Assembly: GCA_041920215.1 (NCBI GenBank) | Contig: JAYRSJ010000019.1 | Span: 1 to 64,000 of the forward strand | Source of the DNA: JAYRSJ01 sp041920215 | Lineage (GTDB): Bacteria > Pseudomonadota > Gammaproteobacteria > Burkholderiales > Burkholderiaceae_C | Direction: 5' to 3' | DNA: 64,000 bases | Shown here: in pieces, positions 54,165 to 62,622 of the stretch | Position numbering within the stretch: the first letter of the stretch is position 1 | Layout of the letters: every line of letters begins with the position of its first letter | Translations under genes and position numbers: made by a program | Notes under the pieces: model-generated | Told to the model about the DNA's origin: nothing | Database searches by the model: none | The model's input: only the letters and a program-made list of their open reading frames with translations

Positions 54165-54359
54165 AGGGAGGGCGCTCAGCAGTCTGTAAGCATCATAAGT
54201 GGCCCAGGCTCTAGAATCGCGCCCAAAGCCGAGACACAGCATGCTGCCCGACCGCCTCCTACAAGAATCCAGAAATGGCGGTGCTGGCCCCTGTGTCGAC
54301 CCCGCGCCCGGCATGAGCGCGGCGGGAGCCCCTGTTTTTCAACATCACGGAGTCCTCCC
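54165..54359 (+). promoter_or_regulatory. ppsR/ppsA divergent promoter region
   Basis: 195 bp between the two divergent starts. TAGAAT (54212-54217) on the plus strand is a plausible ppsA -10, and TATGAT on the minus strand just left of it could serve ppsR. No convincing -35 elements; no operator recognised. ACGGAG lies 7-12 bp before the ppsA ATG. Confidence 0.35.
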
Positions 54360-56768
54360 ATGTCCTCTCGCTTCGATGCGACCGCCTTGGTCGTTCCCTT
54401 TGAGAATCTGAGAATGAACGATGTCGAGGTGGTTGGCGGCAAGAACGCCAGCCTCGGCGAAATGATCTCGCAGCTGGCCGCCTCTGGCGTGCGGGTGCCT
54501 GGCGGCTTTGCCACCACCGCCCATGCCTTCCGCGAGTTCCTCAAGCATGAGGGCCTGGACAAGCGCATCGCTGCGCGGCTGGAGACTCTCAACACCGACG
54601 ATGTGCGTGCGCTGGCCGAGGCCGGCGCCGAGATCCGTGGCTGGGTGGAGGCGCAGCCCTTTCCGGCCGATCTGGAGGCGCAGATCCGCAGCGCCTTTGT
54701 ACAGCTGACCGCCGATCATCCGGGCGCCTCCTTTGCGGTGCGATCCTCGGCCACCGCCGAGGATCTGCCTGACGCCTCGTTTGCCGGCCAGCAGGAGACC
54801 TTCCTGAATGTGCACGGCATCGACGAGGTTCTGCACAAGATGAAGGAGGTGTTTGCCTCCCTCTACAACGACCGCGCGATCAGCTACCGCGTCCACAAGG
54901 GCTTTGCCCATGCTGATGTGGCCCTGTCGGCCGGCGTGCAGCGCATGGTGCGCTCCGATCTGGGCTCGGCGGGCGTGATGTTCACCATCGACACCGAGAG
55001 CGGCTTCAAGGATGTGGTCTTCATCACCTCCAGCTACGGGCTGGGCGAGACGGTGGTGCAGGGTGCGGTCAACCCCGATGAGTTCTATGTGCACAAGCCG
55101 GCACTTCGGGCCGGCAAGCTGCCCATCATTCGCCGCAATCTGGGCTCCAAGCTGATCCGCATGGAGTTCGCGACGCCCGAGGAGAAGGCGGCGTCAGGCA
55201 GGCTGGTCAAGACTGTCGATACCGCGCCGGAGCAGCGCAACCGCTACTCGCTCAACGATGCCGAGGTGGTGGAGCTGGCCGGCTATGCGCTGATCATTGA
55301 GCAGCATTACGGCCGGGCGATGGACATCGAGTGGGGCCGCGATGGCGAGGACGGCAAGCTCTACATCCTGCAGGCGCGGCCCGAGACGGTGAAGAGCCAG
55401 GCCGAGGGGCAGGTCGAGCACCACTACAAGCTCAAGGGCCACAGCGCGGTGCTGGCCGAGGGCCGCGCGATCGGCCAGAAGATCGGTACCGGCCCGGTGC
55501 GCCTGGTGCACAGCATTGCCGAGATGGAACGCGTGCAGCCCGGCGACGTGCTGGTGACCGATATGACCGATCCGAACTGGGAGCCGGTGATGAAGCGCGC
55601 CAGCGCCATCGTCACCAACCGCGGCGGCCGCACCTGCCACGCGGCCATCATCGCGCGCGAGCTGGGCATACCGGCCGTCGTCGGCTGTGGCGATGCCACC
55701 GAGAAGCTCAAGGATGGGCAGCTGGTGACGGTGGCCTGCTCCGAGGGTGATACCGGCCATATCTATGACGGTCTGCTGGAGACCGAGATCAGCGAGGTGC
55801 ACCGCGGCGAGCTGCCGTACTGCCCGATCAAGATCATGATGAATGTCGGCAATCCGCAGCTGGCCTTCAACTTCGCGCAGATGCCCAGCGCCGGTGTCGG
55901 CCTGGCACGCCTCGAATTCATCATCAACAACAATATCGGCGTCCATCCCAAGGCTATCCTGGACTATCCGAATATCGACACCGATCTGAAGAAGGCGGTC
56001 GAATCGGTGGCCCGCGGCCATGCTTCGCCGCGCGCCTTCTACGTGGACAAGCTGGCCGAGGGTATCGCGACCATTGCCGCCGCCTTCTTCCCGCGCCCGG
56101 TGATCGTGCGTCTGTCGGACTTCAAGAGCAATGAGTACCGCAAGCTGATCGGTGGCTCGCGCTACGAGCCGGACGAAGAGAACCCGATGCTGGGCTTCCG
56201 CGGTGCCTCGCGCTATATCAGCGGCGAGTTCTCCGACGCTTTCGCGATGGAGTGCGAGGCGCTCAAGCGGGTGCGCAACGACATGGGCCTGACGAACGTC
56301 GAGATCATGGTGCCCTTTGTGCGCACGGTGAAGCAGGCGGAGCGCGTCGTCGGCATGCTGGCTGAGCGCGGCCTGAAGCGCGCGGCTGCTGGCGGGCAGG
56401 ACGGTCTGCGCATCATCATGATGTGCGAGGTGCCTTCCAACGCCATCCTGGCCGAGGCCTTCCTGGAGCATTTCGACGGCATGTCGATTGGCTCGAACGA
56501 TCTGACCCAGCTGACCCTGGGGCTGGATCGGGACTCGGGACTGGAGCAGCTGGCCGGCGATTTCGACGAGCGCGATCCTGCTGTCAAGGCCCTGATCTCG
56601 CGCGCCATCACCGCCTGCCGCGCCACCGGCAAGTACATCGGCATCTGCGGCCAAGGCCCCAGCGACCATCCCGACTTCGCCGACTGGCTGGCCAGCGAGG
56701 GCATCGTCTCGATCTCCCTGAACCCTGACACGGTGATCGAGACCTGGCAGCGTCTGGCTAAGCGCTGA
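54360..56768 (+). CDS. ppsA: Phosphoenolpyruvate synthase
   Basis: Converts pyruvate and ATP to PEP, AMP and Pi for gluconeogenesis. 802 residues: N-terminal ATP-grasp domain (VVGGKNASLGEMISQLA, FAVRSSATAEDLPDASFAGQ), central phosphohistidine domain (TNRGGRTCHAAIIARELGIP, His427, preceded by the regulatory Thr of TCH) and C-terminal PEP/pyruvate barrel (RLEFIINN, SIGSNDLTQLTLGLDRDS, GICGQGPSDHPDF). ATG 54360 fits the family length; ppsR is divergent. Confidence 0.97.
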   Translation: MSSRFDATALVVPFENLRMNDVEVVGGKNASLGEMISQLAASGVRVPGGFATTAHAFREFLKHEGLDKRIAARLETLNTDDVRALAEAGAEIRGWVEAQPFPADLEAQIRSAFVQLTADHPGASFAVRSSATAEDLPDASFAGQQETFLNVHGIDEVLHKMKEVFASLYNDRAISYRVHKGFAHADVALSAGVQRMVRSDLGSAGVMFTIDTESGFKDVVFITSSYGLGETVVQGAVNPDEFYVHKPALRAGKLPIIRRNLGSKLIRMEFATPEEKAASGRLVKTVDTAPEQRNRYSLNDAEVVELAGYALIIEQHYGRAMDIEWGRDGEDGKLYILQARPETVKSQAEGQVEHHYKLKGHSAVLAEGRAIGQKIGTGPVRLVHSIAEMERVQPGDVLVTDMTDPNWEPVMKRASAIVTNRGGRTCHAAIIARELGIPAVVGCGDATEKLKDGQLVTVACSEGDTGHIYDGLLETEISEVHRGELPYCPIKIMMNVGNPQLAFNFAQMPSAGVGLARLEFIINNNIGVHPKAILDYPNIDTDLKKAVESVARGHASPRAFYVDKLAEGIATIAAAFFPRPVIVRLSDFKSNEYRKLIGGSRYEPDEENPMLGFRGASRYISGEFSDAFAMECEALKRVRNDMGLTNVEIMVPFVRTVKQAERVVGMLAERGLKRAAAGGQDGLRIIMMCEVPSNAILAEAFLEHFDGMSIGSNDLTQLTLGLDRDSGLEQLAGDFDERDPAVKALISRAITACRATGKYIGICGQGPSDHPDFADWLASEGIVSISLNPDTVIETWQRLAKR

Positions 56769-56852
56769 CGCAGGCCGCCGGCAGCAGCACCGGGTTCGCC
56801 GCTATGGTGAGCCGGTGAAGCTGCAAGCATGATCGAGTCAAACAGGCCGGAG

Positions 56853-56882
56853 GCCTGCGCCGGCTTCGCCTGCGGCGCAGGC
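56853..56882. repeat. GC-rich hairpin between ppsA and the symporter
   Basis: GCCTGCGCCG (56853-56862) and CGGCGCAGGC (56873-56882) form a perfect 10-bp stem with a 10-nt loop. No T-run follows, so if it terminates ppsA transcription it is not a classical terminator; it ends 14 bp before the symporter GTG. Confidence 0.6.
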
Positions 56883-56896
56883 ATCTCAGCATTCGA

Positions 56897-59005
56897 GTGA
56901 GCAGAAGCAAAGAAAACGCCGCCGCTGCAGCCGCGCGACCTGTGCGCGGTCTCAAAGCCCGGATGGACCGGATCTATCTCTGGTACAGCCTGGGCTTGTT
57001 GCTGTTCGTGCTGCTGCTGGCCGTGCTTGAGCGCCTGGGCCTGCCCAAGAGCTGGATAGGCGTGACCTTCCTGTTCGCCACGGTGGCGGTCTATGCCGGC
57101 ATAGGCGTGGCCAGCCGCACCACCGATGCCAGCGAGTACTACGTGGCTGGGCGACGGGTGCCGGCGCTCTACAACGGCATGGCTTGCGGCGCCGACTGGA
57201 TGAGCGCCGCCTCCTTTATTGGCATGGCCGGCACGCTGTATATGAGCGGCTACGGCGGTCTGGCCTTTGTGCTGGGCTGGACCGGCGGCTTTTGCCTGGT
57301 CGCCCTGCTGCTGGCGCCCTATCTGCGCCGTTTCGGCCAGTTCACCGTGCCGGACTTTCTGGGGGCGCGTTACGACAGCCATTCGGTGCGATTGATGGGC
57401 GCGATGGCAACCGTGCTGTGCTCCTTCATCTATGTGGTCGCGCAGATCTACGGCATAGGCCTGATCACGACGCGGCTGTCGGGCATGACCTTCGAGATCG
57501 GCGTCTTTGTCGGCCTGGGCGGCGTGCTGGTCTGCTCCTTCCTGGGCGGCATGCGGGCCGTCACCTGGACGCAGGTGGCGCAGTACATCATCCTGATCGC
57601 TGCCTATCTGGTGCCGGTGGTCTGGCTCTCGGTCAAGCAGACCGGATCGCCGCTGCCGCAGCTGGTGTACGGCATGCAGCTGCAGAAGATCGTCGAGCGC
57701 GAGCAGGTGCTGATGCAGGACGCGCGCGAGCTGGAGGTGATCGCGGTGCTGCAGTCGCGTGCCGAGGCGTTGCAGCGCAAACTGGCCGATGTGCCTCAGG
57801 CGCTGATCGAGGACAGGCAGGCGGCCCAGCGTGAGCTGGCCGAGCTGAAGCGTCATGAGGCGCCGCTGGCCCAGATCCAGGCGGCCGAGAAGCGGCTGGC
57901 GGCGTTGCCGCGCACCGATGCCGAGGCCCGCGAGTTCTGGCAGCGCCAGCTGGCGGGCTACGAGGCACGCGCCAAGCCGCTGGGGGGGATGCCGCCCCAT
58001 GCGCAGCAGTTTGCCGGCGACCCGGCGGGCGACGCGCAGCAGCGCCAGAGCTACGAAGACTCGCGCCGCAACTTTCTCGCCCTGGTGTTCTGCCTGATGG
58101 TGGGCACGGCGGGCCTTCCGCACATCCTGATGCGCTTCTACACCACCCCGACGGTGCGCGAAGCGCGCGAATCGGCCGGCTGGTCGCTGCTCTTCATCAG
58201 CCTGCTCTACCTGACGGCGCCAGCCTTGGCGGTAATGGTCAAGTTCGAGGTCTTCAACACCTTGGTGGGCACACCCTTCGACCAGCTGCCGGCCTGGATC
58301 GCGCAATGGTCGCGGGTGGATCCGGCGCTGCTGTCGGTCAGCGATATCAACCGCGACGGCATCTTCCAGCTCGGCGAGCTGCAGATTGGCTCCGACATCG
58401 TGATGCTGGCAACGCCGGAGCTGGCGGGCCTGCCCTATGTGATCTCGGGCATGGTGGCTGCCGGCGGATTGGCGGCGGCGCTGTCGACAGCCGATGGGCT
58501 GTTGCTGACGATCTCGGCCGCGCTGTCGCACGACGTCTACTACCGCACCATCAATCCACGGGCGTCTATCGCCAAGAGGGTGACACTGTCCAAGGCCTTG
58601 CTGCTGGCCACGGCGCTGGCCGCCGCCGCGGTGGCGGCGCAGAAGCCGGCCGACATCCTGTTTCTGGTGGCGGCGGCCTTCTCGTTCGCCGGCGCGGCCC
58701 TGTTCCCGGCCCTGGTGCTGGGCGTGTTCTGGTCACGCGCGAATCACTGGGGTGCGCTGGCAGGCATAGGCACGGGGCTGGCGGTGACGCTGTACTACAT
58801 GCTGATCGCCCAGCCTTGGTTGCGCAGTGCCTTCAGGCTCAGCGACCCGCCCGAACTCTGGTGGGGGGTGCAGCCAATCTCCGCCGGGCTGTTTGGCGTG
58901 CCCGCCAGTTTTGCGGCCATCGTGCTGGTCAGCCTGCTGACGCCGCCGCCGTCAGCCACACAGCGGGAGCTGGTGCGCTCGCTGCACACGCCGCCTGCGC
59001 GTTGA
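56897..59005 (+). CDS. Sodium:solute symporter (VC_2705/ActP-like) with coiled-coil insert
   Basis: SSS-family transporter of 702 residues, start GTG 56897. Typical segments: SEYYVAGRRVPALYNGMACGADWMSAASFIG in pieces, VPDFLGARYDSHSVRL, LSTADGLLLTISAALSHDVYY, and HILMRFYTTPTVREARES. Close to acetate/monocarboxylate permeases of the VC_2705 group. About 140 hydrophilic residues (near 250-385) between two membrane helices are a predicted coiled coil, and residues 483-494 form a canonical EF-hand loop. The small DUF4212 partner often paired with this group is not found upstream. Substrate inferred only as a carboxylate. Confidence 0.85.
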   Translation: MSRSKENAAAAAARPVRGLKARMDRIYLWYSLGLLLFVLLLAVLERLGLPKSWIGVTFLFATVAVYAGIGVASRTTDASEYYVAGRRVPALYNGMACGADWMSAASFIGMAGTLYMSGYGGLAFVLGWTGGFCLVALLLAPYLRRFGQFTVPDFLGARYDSHSVRLMGAMATVLCSFIYVVAQIYGIGLITTRLSGMTFEIGVFVGLGGVLVCSFLGGMRAVTWTQVAQYIILIAAYLVPVVWLSVKQTGSPLPQLVYGMQLQKIVEREQVLMQDARELEVIAVLQSRAEALQRKLADVPQALIEDRQAAQRELAELKRHEAPLAQIQAAEKRLAALPRTDAEAREFWQRQLAGYEARAKPLGGMPPHAQQFAGDPAGDAQQRQSYEDSRRNFLALVFCLMVGTAGLPHILMRFYTTPTVREARESAGWSLLFISLLYLTAPALAVMVKFEVFNTLVGTPFDQLPAWIAQWSRVDPALLSVSDINRDGIFQLGELQIGSDIVMLATPELAGLPYVISGMVAAGGLAAALSTADGLLLTISAALSHDVYYRTINPRASIAKRVTLSKALLLATALAAAAVAAQKPADILFLVAAAFSFAGAALFPALVLGVFWSRANHWGALAGIGTGLAVTLYYMLIAQPWLRSAFRLSDPPELWWGVQPISAGLFGVPASFAAIVLVSLLTPPPSATQRELVRSLHTPPAR

Positions 59006-59025
59006 AGGCCGCGGTCACTGCCCAT

Positions 59026-59173
59026 TTGGTCTCCTGCACAAAAGCAGCTACAATCGCGGGCTTTCCCTTGCCGTACCTACGACCAGACGCTGTAGGGCGG
59101 CTTCGCGGCCATCAAAAGCAGCGTGCCGGCAAATCCGCCGGCTCACTGTGGCTGGAATCCACAAGGAGTATCT
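59026..59173 (+). promoter_or_regulatory. rpsF promoter and leader
   Basis: TTGGTC (59026-59031), 17 bp, TACAAT (59049-59054) make a reasonable promoter. The leader of about 110 nt contains a hairpin GCCGGC-AAATCC-GCCGGC (59125-59142) with CCG in and around the loop. Many bacteria regulate rpsF by S6:S18 binding to a CCG-bearing leader hairpin; assignment here is tentative. Confidence 0.4.
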
Positions 59174-59536
59174 ATGCGTCACTATGAGATCGTTCTGCTG
59201 ATCCATCCGGATCAAAGCGAACAAGTTCCGGCCATGCTGGAACGCTACAAGGGCCTGATCACCGCTGGCGGTGGCGTGGTCCATCGCGTTGAGGATTGGG
59301 GCCGCCGTCAACTGGCCTATCTGATCCAGAAGTTGGCCAAGGCGCACTACCTGTGCCTGAACATCGAGTGCAGCAAGGAAGTGCTGGCTGAGCTCGAAAC
59401 CGGTTTCCGCTTCAACGACGCCGTGCTGCGCCACATGACCGTGGTGAAGCCCAAGGCCGAGACCACGCCTTCGGTGATGATGAAGAGCGTGGAACGCGAA
59501 GAGGCCCGCAAGGCGCCTCAGGAAGCCAGCGCCTAA
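59174..59536 (+). CDS. rpsF: 30S ribosomal protein S6
   Basis: 120-residue S6 with MRHYEIVLLIHPDQSEQVPA, YKGLITAGGGVVHRVEDWG, RRQLAYLIQKLAKAHYLCLN and FRFNDAVLRHMTV. AAGGAG 5 bp before ATG. Followed by priB, rpsR and rplI in the conserved order. Confidence 0.98.
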   Translation: MRHYEIVLLIHPDQSEQVPAMLERYKGLITAGGGVVHRVEDWGRRQLAYLIQKLAKAHYLCLNIECSKEVLAELETGFRFNDAVLRHMTVVKPKAETTPSVMMKSVEREEARKAPQEASA

Positions 59537-59554
59537 TCAGGTGCCCAAGAGCAG

Positions 59555-59902
59555 GTGACGCTCACGCAGCCGGCTGGAACCGCACCGTTGAATCAACTGG
59601 TGCTGCAAGCACAGCTGCAAGAGCTGGGATTGATCAGATACACACCCGCCGGTCAGACGGCCTTGGACTGCAGCTTGAAGCATGAGTCCCAGGTGCAAGA
59701 AGCCGGCAGGCCCCGCAGAGTCTCTATGGAGATGCGAGCGGTGGCCATCGGTGAGATCTGCAAGCGCATCCAGGCGCTTGGCGTCGGAGGGTCGGCCCTG
59801 TTTACAGGCTTCCTCAGCGCCATGCGCAACGGCCGCGGTGTGATTTTTCACATCACCGGCCTGGTGCCCAGTCCCACACCCGAGAGTTCGAATCCGGATT
59901 GA
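59555..59902 (+). CDS. priB: Primosomal replication protein N (PriB)
   Basis: Single-stranded-DNA-binding OB-fold protein that helps PriA restart stalled forks and load DnaB, encoded just downstream. 115 residues with NQLVLQAQLQELGLIRYTPAG, LDCSLKHESQVQEAGRPR, VAIGEICKRIQ and SALFTGFLSAMRNGRGVIFH in sequence. Start is GTG 59555. Its place between rpsF and rpsR is characteristic. Confidence 0.94.
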   Translation: MTLTQPAGTAPLNQLVLQAQLQELGLIRYTPAGQTALDCSLKHESQVQEAGRPRRVSMEMRAVAIGEICKRIQALGVGGSALFTGFLSAMRNGRGVIFHITGLVPSPTPESSNPD

Positions 59903-59919
59903 ATTGAAAGAGGTCTGCT

Positions 59920-60210
59920 ATGCCCCCGCCACGTGGTAAAGGTCGCTTCTCCAAAGACAAGAAGCCCAAGCGTAACCAACAATCGCTGCTGTTCCGCCGC
60001 AAGCGTTTCTGCCGTTTCACCGTCACCGGTGTTGAGCAGATCGACTACAAGGACATCGACACGCTGCGCGACTTCATCGGCGAAAACGGCAAGATCACGC
60101 CCGCTCGCCTGACCGGCACGCGCGCCTTCTTCCAGCGCCAGCTGACTGTTGCCATCAAGCGTGCTCGCTTCCTGGCCATGCTGCCGTACAGCGACCAGCA
60201 CAAGGTCTGA
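59920..60210 (+). CDS. rpsR: 30S ribosomal protein S18
   Basis: 96-residue S18: RRKRFCRFTVTGVEQIDYKD, LRDFIGENGKITPARLTGT and QRQLTVAIKRARFLAMLPYS, with a basic N-terminal lead. Start ATG after GAAAGAGG. Confidence 0.98.
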   Translation: MPPPRGKGRFSKDKKPKRNQQSLLFRRKRFCRFTVTGVEQIDYKDIDTLRDFIGENGKITPARLTGTRAFFQRQLTVAIKRARFLAMLPYSDQHKV

Positions 60211-60223
60211 GGAGTCACTGAAC

Positions 60224-60676
60224 ATGCAAATCATCCTGCTTGAAAAAGTGGCCAACCTCGGCAACCTGGGCGACGTCGTCAAGGTCAAGGACGGCTATGC
60301 CCGCAACTTCCTGATCCCGACCAAGCAGGCACGCCGTGCCACCGCTGTCGCGATCAAGGAATTCGAGGCCCGTCGCGCCGAGCTCGAGAAGGCTGCCGCC
60401 GAGAAGCTGGCCGCCGCCCAAGCCCTGGGCGAAAGCCTGGCCGGCAAGACCGTGCGCATCAGCCAGAAGGCTGGCGTGGACGGCCGTCTGTTCGGCTCGG
60501 TCACCAATGCCGATATCGCCGAAGCCCTGGGCAAGATCGGCTTCGACATCGTCAAGGCTCAGGTGCGCCTGCCCCATGGTCCGCTGAAGGCCGTGGGCGA
60601 GTTCCCGGTCAATGTCGCCGCCCACACCGATGTGGTCGTCGAAGTGACCGTGCAAGTGGTTGCCGAGGCTGAGTAA
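60224..60676 (+). CDS. rplI: 50S ribosomal protein L9
   Basis: 150-residue L9 with MQIILLEKVANLGNLGDVVK, VKDGYARNFLIPTKQA, the long connecting helix rich in Ala/Glu/Lys and the C-terminal DGRLFGSVTNADIAEAL domain. GAGG 10 bp before ATG. A terminator follows. Confidence 0.98.
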   Translation: MQIILLEKVANLGNLGDVVKVKDGYARNFLIPTKQARRATAVAIKEFEARRAELEKAAAEKLAAAQALGESLAGKTVRISQKAGVDGRLFGSVTNADIAEALGKIGFDIVKAQVRLPHGPLKAVGEFPVNVAAHTDVVVEVTVQVVAEAE

Positions 60677-60728
60677 GTCCTGATGTAAGCCCTAATGGTC
60701 AGCGGCCCCCCGGGCTGTTGTGATCAGC

Positions 60729-60766
60729 AAAGCCGATGACTGCCGCAGTCGTCGGCTTTGTCGTTT
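60729..60766 (+). terminator. Terminator of the rpsF-rplI operon
   Basis: AAAGCCGATGACTG (60729-60742), loop CCG, CAGTCGTCGGCTTT (60746-60759): 14 pairs with one G-U, then GTCGTTT. Separates rplI from dnaB. Confidence 0.75.
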
Positions 60767-60825
60767 CTGGGCCCCGAAGTTGTTCAGCCGCTTTCCCCTT
60801 CTTGTCCCCAGCCTTGTCCACAGCG

Positions 60826-62244
60826 ATGTCAGCGATCTTCTCCTCCTCATCCTCCGCCGGCTCCGATGACGAAGTGGCCCGTCTGCGGGTGCCGCCGCAT
60901 TCGGTCGAGGCCGAGCAAAGCGTGCTGGGCGGCCTGTTGATCGACAACAGCGCCTGGGACCGGGCCGGCGATCTGCTGACCGACAGCGATTTCTATCGCT
61001 ATGAGCACAAGCATGTGTTTGCTGCCATCGGCAAGCTGGTCAATGCCGGCAAGCCGGCCGACGTGGTGACGGTGTTCGAGGAGCTGACCTCGGTGGGCAA
61101 GGCCGAGGATTGCGGTGGTCTGGCCTATTTGAATGCGCTGGCGCAAAGCGTGCCCAGCGCGGCCAATCTGCGCCGCTATGCCGAGATCGTTCGTGAGCGC
61201 GCCATCCTGCGCAAGCTGGTGGCCACCAGCGACGAGATCGCCACTGCGGCACTGAATCCCCAGGGCCGGGCGGTGACCCAGATCCTGGATGAGGCCGAGG
61301 GCAAGATCTTTCGCATCGGCGAGGAGGGCTCGCGCAGCCGCCAGGGCTTCCAGAGCATGGACAACCTGGTGGTGCAGCTGATCGATCGGGTCAATGAGCT
61401 GGCCGAGATGGGCGCCGAGGATGTCACCGGCGTGCGCACCGGCTTCTTCGATCTGGATCGCATGACAGCCGGTCTGCAGCCCGGCGACCTGATCGTGCTG
61501 GCGGCCCGGCCCTCGATGGGCAAGACCGCCTTCGCGATCAATATTGGCGAGAACGTCGCGATCAATGAAGGCCTGCCGGTCGTCATCTACTCGATGGAAA
61601 TGGGTGCCGCCCAGCTGGCCTTGCGTATGGTGGGCTCCATCGGCCGCATCGACCAGAGCCATCTGCGTACCGGCCGCCTGGCCGACGATGAATGGGGCCG
61701 CCTGTCCGAGGCGGTCGACAAGCTGGGCAAGGCGGCGATCTATATCGACGAGAGCCCCGGTCTCAGCCCCTCCGAGGTGCGCGCCCGTGCGCGACGTCAG
61801 GCCCGCATCAGCGGCCAGCTGGGCCTGATCATCATCGACTATCTGCAGCTGATGAGCGGCAACGGCGGTAACGAGGAGAACCGCGCCACCGTGATCGGCG
61901 AGATCTCGCGGGGCCTCAAGGCCCTGGCCAAGGAGCTCAAGTGCCCGGTGATCGCGCTCTCGCAGCTGAACCGCTCGGTGGAGACCCGGCCCGACAAGCG
62001 GCCCATGATGTCCGATCTGCGCGAGTCCGGCGCCATCGAGCAGGATGCCGACATCATCATGTTCATCTACCGCGACGAGTACTACACCAAGGACGAGTGC
62101 AAGGAGCCGGGCGTGGCCGAGATCATCATTGCCAAGCAGCGTAACGGCCCGGTGGGTACGGTGAAGCTGGCCTTCCAGCGCATGCACACCAAGTTCGAGA
62201 ATCTGGCGCCCGACTATGTGGGCGTGGGTGGCGACGAGTATTGA
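60826..62244 (+). CDS. dnaB: Replicative DNA helicase DnaB
   Basis: Hexameric replication-fork helicase, 472 residues from ATG 60826. N-terminal domain RVPPHSVEAEQSVLGGLLID, linker, then RecA-like domain with DLIVLAARPSMGKTAFAINI (Walker A), YSMEMGAAQLALRMV, LGLIIIDYLQLM (Walker B) and DLRESGAIEQDADIIMFIYR. No intein. An 80-bp gap leads to the SOS-controlled gene. Confidence 0.97.
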   Translation: MSAIFSSSSSAGSDDEVARLRVPPHSVEAEQSVLGGLLIDNSAWDRAGDLLTDSDFYRYEHKHVFAAIGKLVNAGKPADVVTVFEELTSVGKAEDCGGLAYLNALAQSVPSAANLRRYAEIVRERAILRKLVATSDEIATAALNPQGRAVTQILDEAEGKIFRIGEEGSRSRQGFQSMDNLVVQLIDRVNELAEMGAEDVTGVRTGFFDLDRMTAGLQPGDLIVLAARPSMGKTAFAINIGENVAINEGLPVVIYSMEMGAAQLALRMVGSIGRIDQSHLRTGRLADDEWGRLSEAVDKLGKAAIYIDESPGLSPSEVRARARRQARISGQLGLIIIDYLQLMSGNGGNEENRATVIGEISRGLKALAKELKCPVIALSQLNRSVETRPDKRPMMSDLRESGAIEQDADIIMFIYRDEYYTKDECKEPGVAEIIIAKQRNGPVGTVKLAFQRMHTKFENLAPDYVGVGGDEY

Positions 62245-62307
62245 CGGCGCGCCGCGGCGGTAGGCGGCCCCTGGCGGCGAAGCAAGGGCTAGACAAATGG
62301 CGATGCG

Positions 62308-62323
62308 CTGTATAAATTTACAG
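62308..62323 (+). promoter_or_regulatory. LexA (SOS) box
   Basis: CTGTATAAATTTACAG matches the CTGT-N8-ACAG LexA operator with an AT-only spacer. It ends 1 bp before the ATG of the truncated radical SAM gene. A possible promoter is TAGACA (62290-62295), 17 bp, TAAATT (62313-62318), so LexA would cover the -10 and the start; the mRNA may be leaderless. Confidence 0.85.
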
Positions 62324-62324
62324 C

Positions 62325-62606
62325 ATGCAAACCAAACCGATGCCCGTACCGCCTCGGATGCCGCCGCCCACTCAGAAGGGCCGGGGCAGCGTGTGGCAGA
62401 TTGCGCATCGCTTCGAGCGCGATGCGCGTGAGGACTTCGACGACGGCTGGGGCACGCTGGACCAGCAGGCCAGCGAGCAGCGACTGGCGCCGCAGACCCA
62501 GATCATCGAAGAGCAGTCCGGGCGCATTCTGTCCAGCAACCAGTCGCCTGACATCAGCTTCGAGCTTTCCATCAACCCCTACCGGGGCTGTGAGCATGTT
62601 ATCTAG
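62325..62606 (+). pseudogene. PA0069-family radical SAM protein, truncated by insertion
   Basis: 93-codon remnant beginning MQTKPMPVPPRMPPPT, with ERDAREDFDDGWGTLDQ and ending FELSINPYRGCEHVI. In this family NPYRGCEHG is followed at once by CxYC, completing the [4Fe-4S] CxxxCxxC motif; here the glycine codon is broken after its first base (62598) and a stop follows at 62604. Only the N-terminal lead and the first cysteine remain, so the product cannot be a working radical SAM enzyme. A LexA box precedes it; PA0069 is, as I recall, a LexA-regulated gene in Pseudomonas aeruginosa. The rest of the gene probably lies beyond the island. Confidence 0.8.
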
Positions 62607-62622
62607 TGATGGAGCGTGTGTG

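Noticed and set aside
53409..54359. Plus-strand extension of ppsA upstream of 54360
   Set aside because: It is the complement of ppsR and would add over 300 residues unlike any PEP synthase; the conserved N-terminus starts at 54360.
56769..56896. DUF4212 small subunit upstream of the symporter
   Set aside because: Too short (128 bp) and without a hydrophobic frame; only a GC-rich hairpin is present.
60736..60825. Longer DnaB start at 60736
   Set aside because: The added residues are encoded by the rplI terminator hairpin; DnaB homology starts after ATG 60826.
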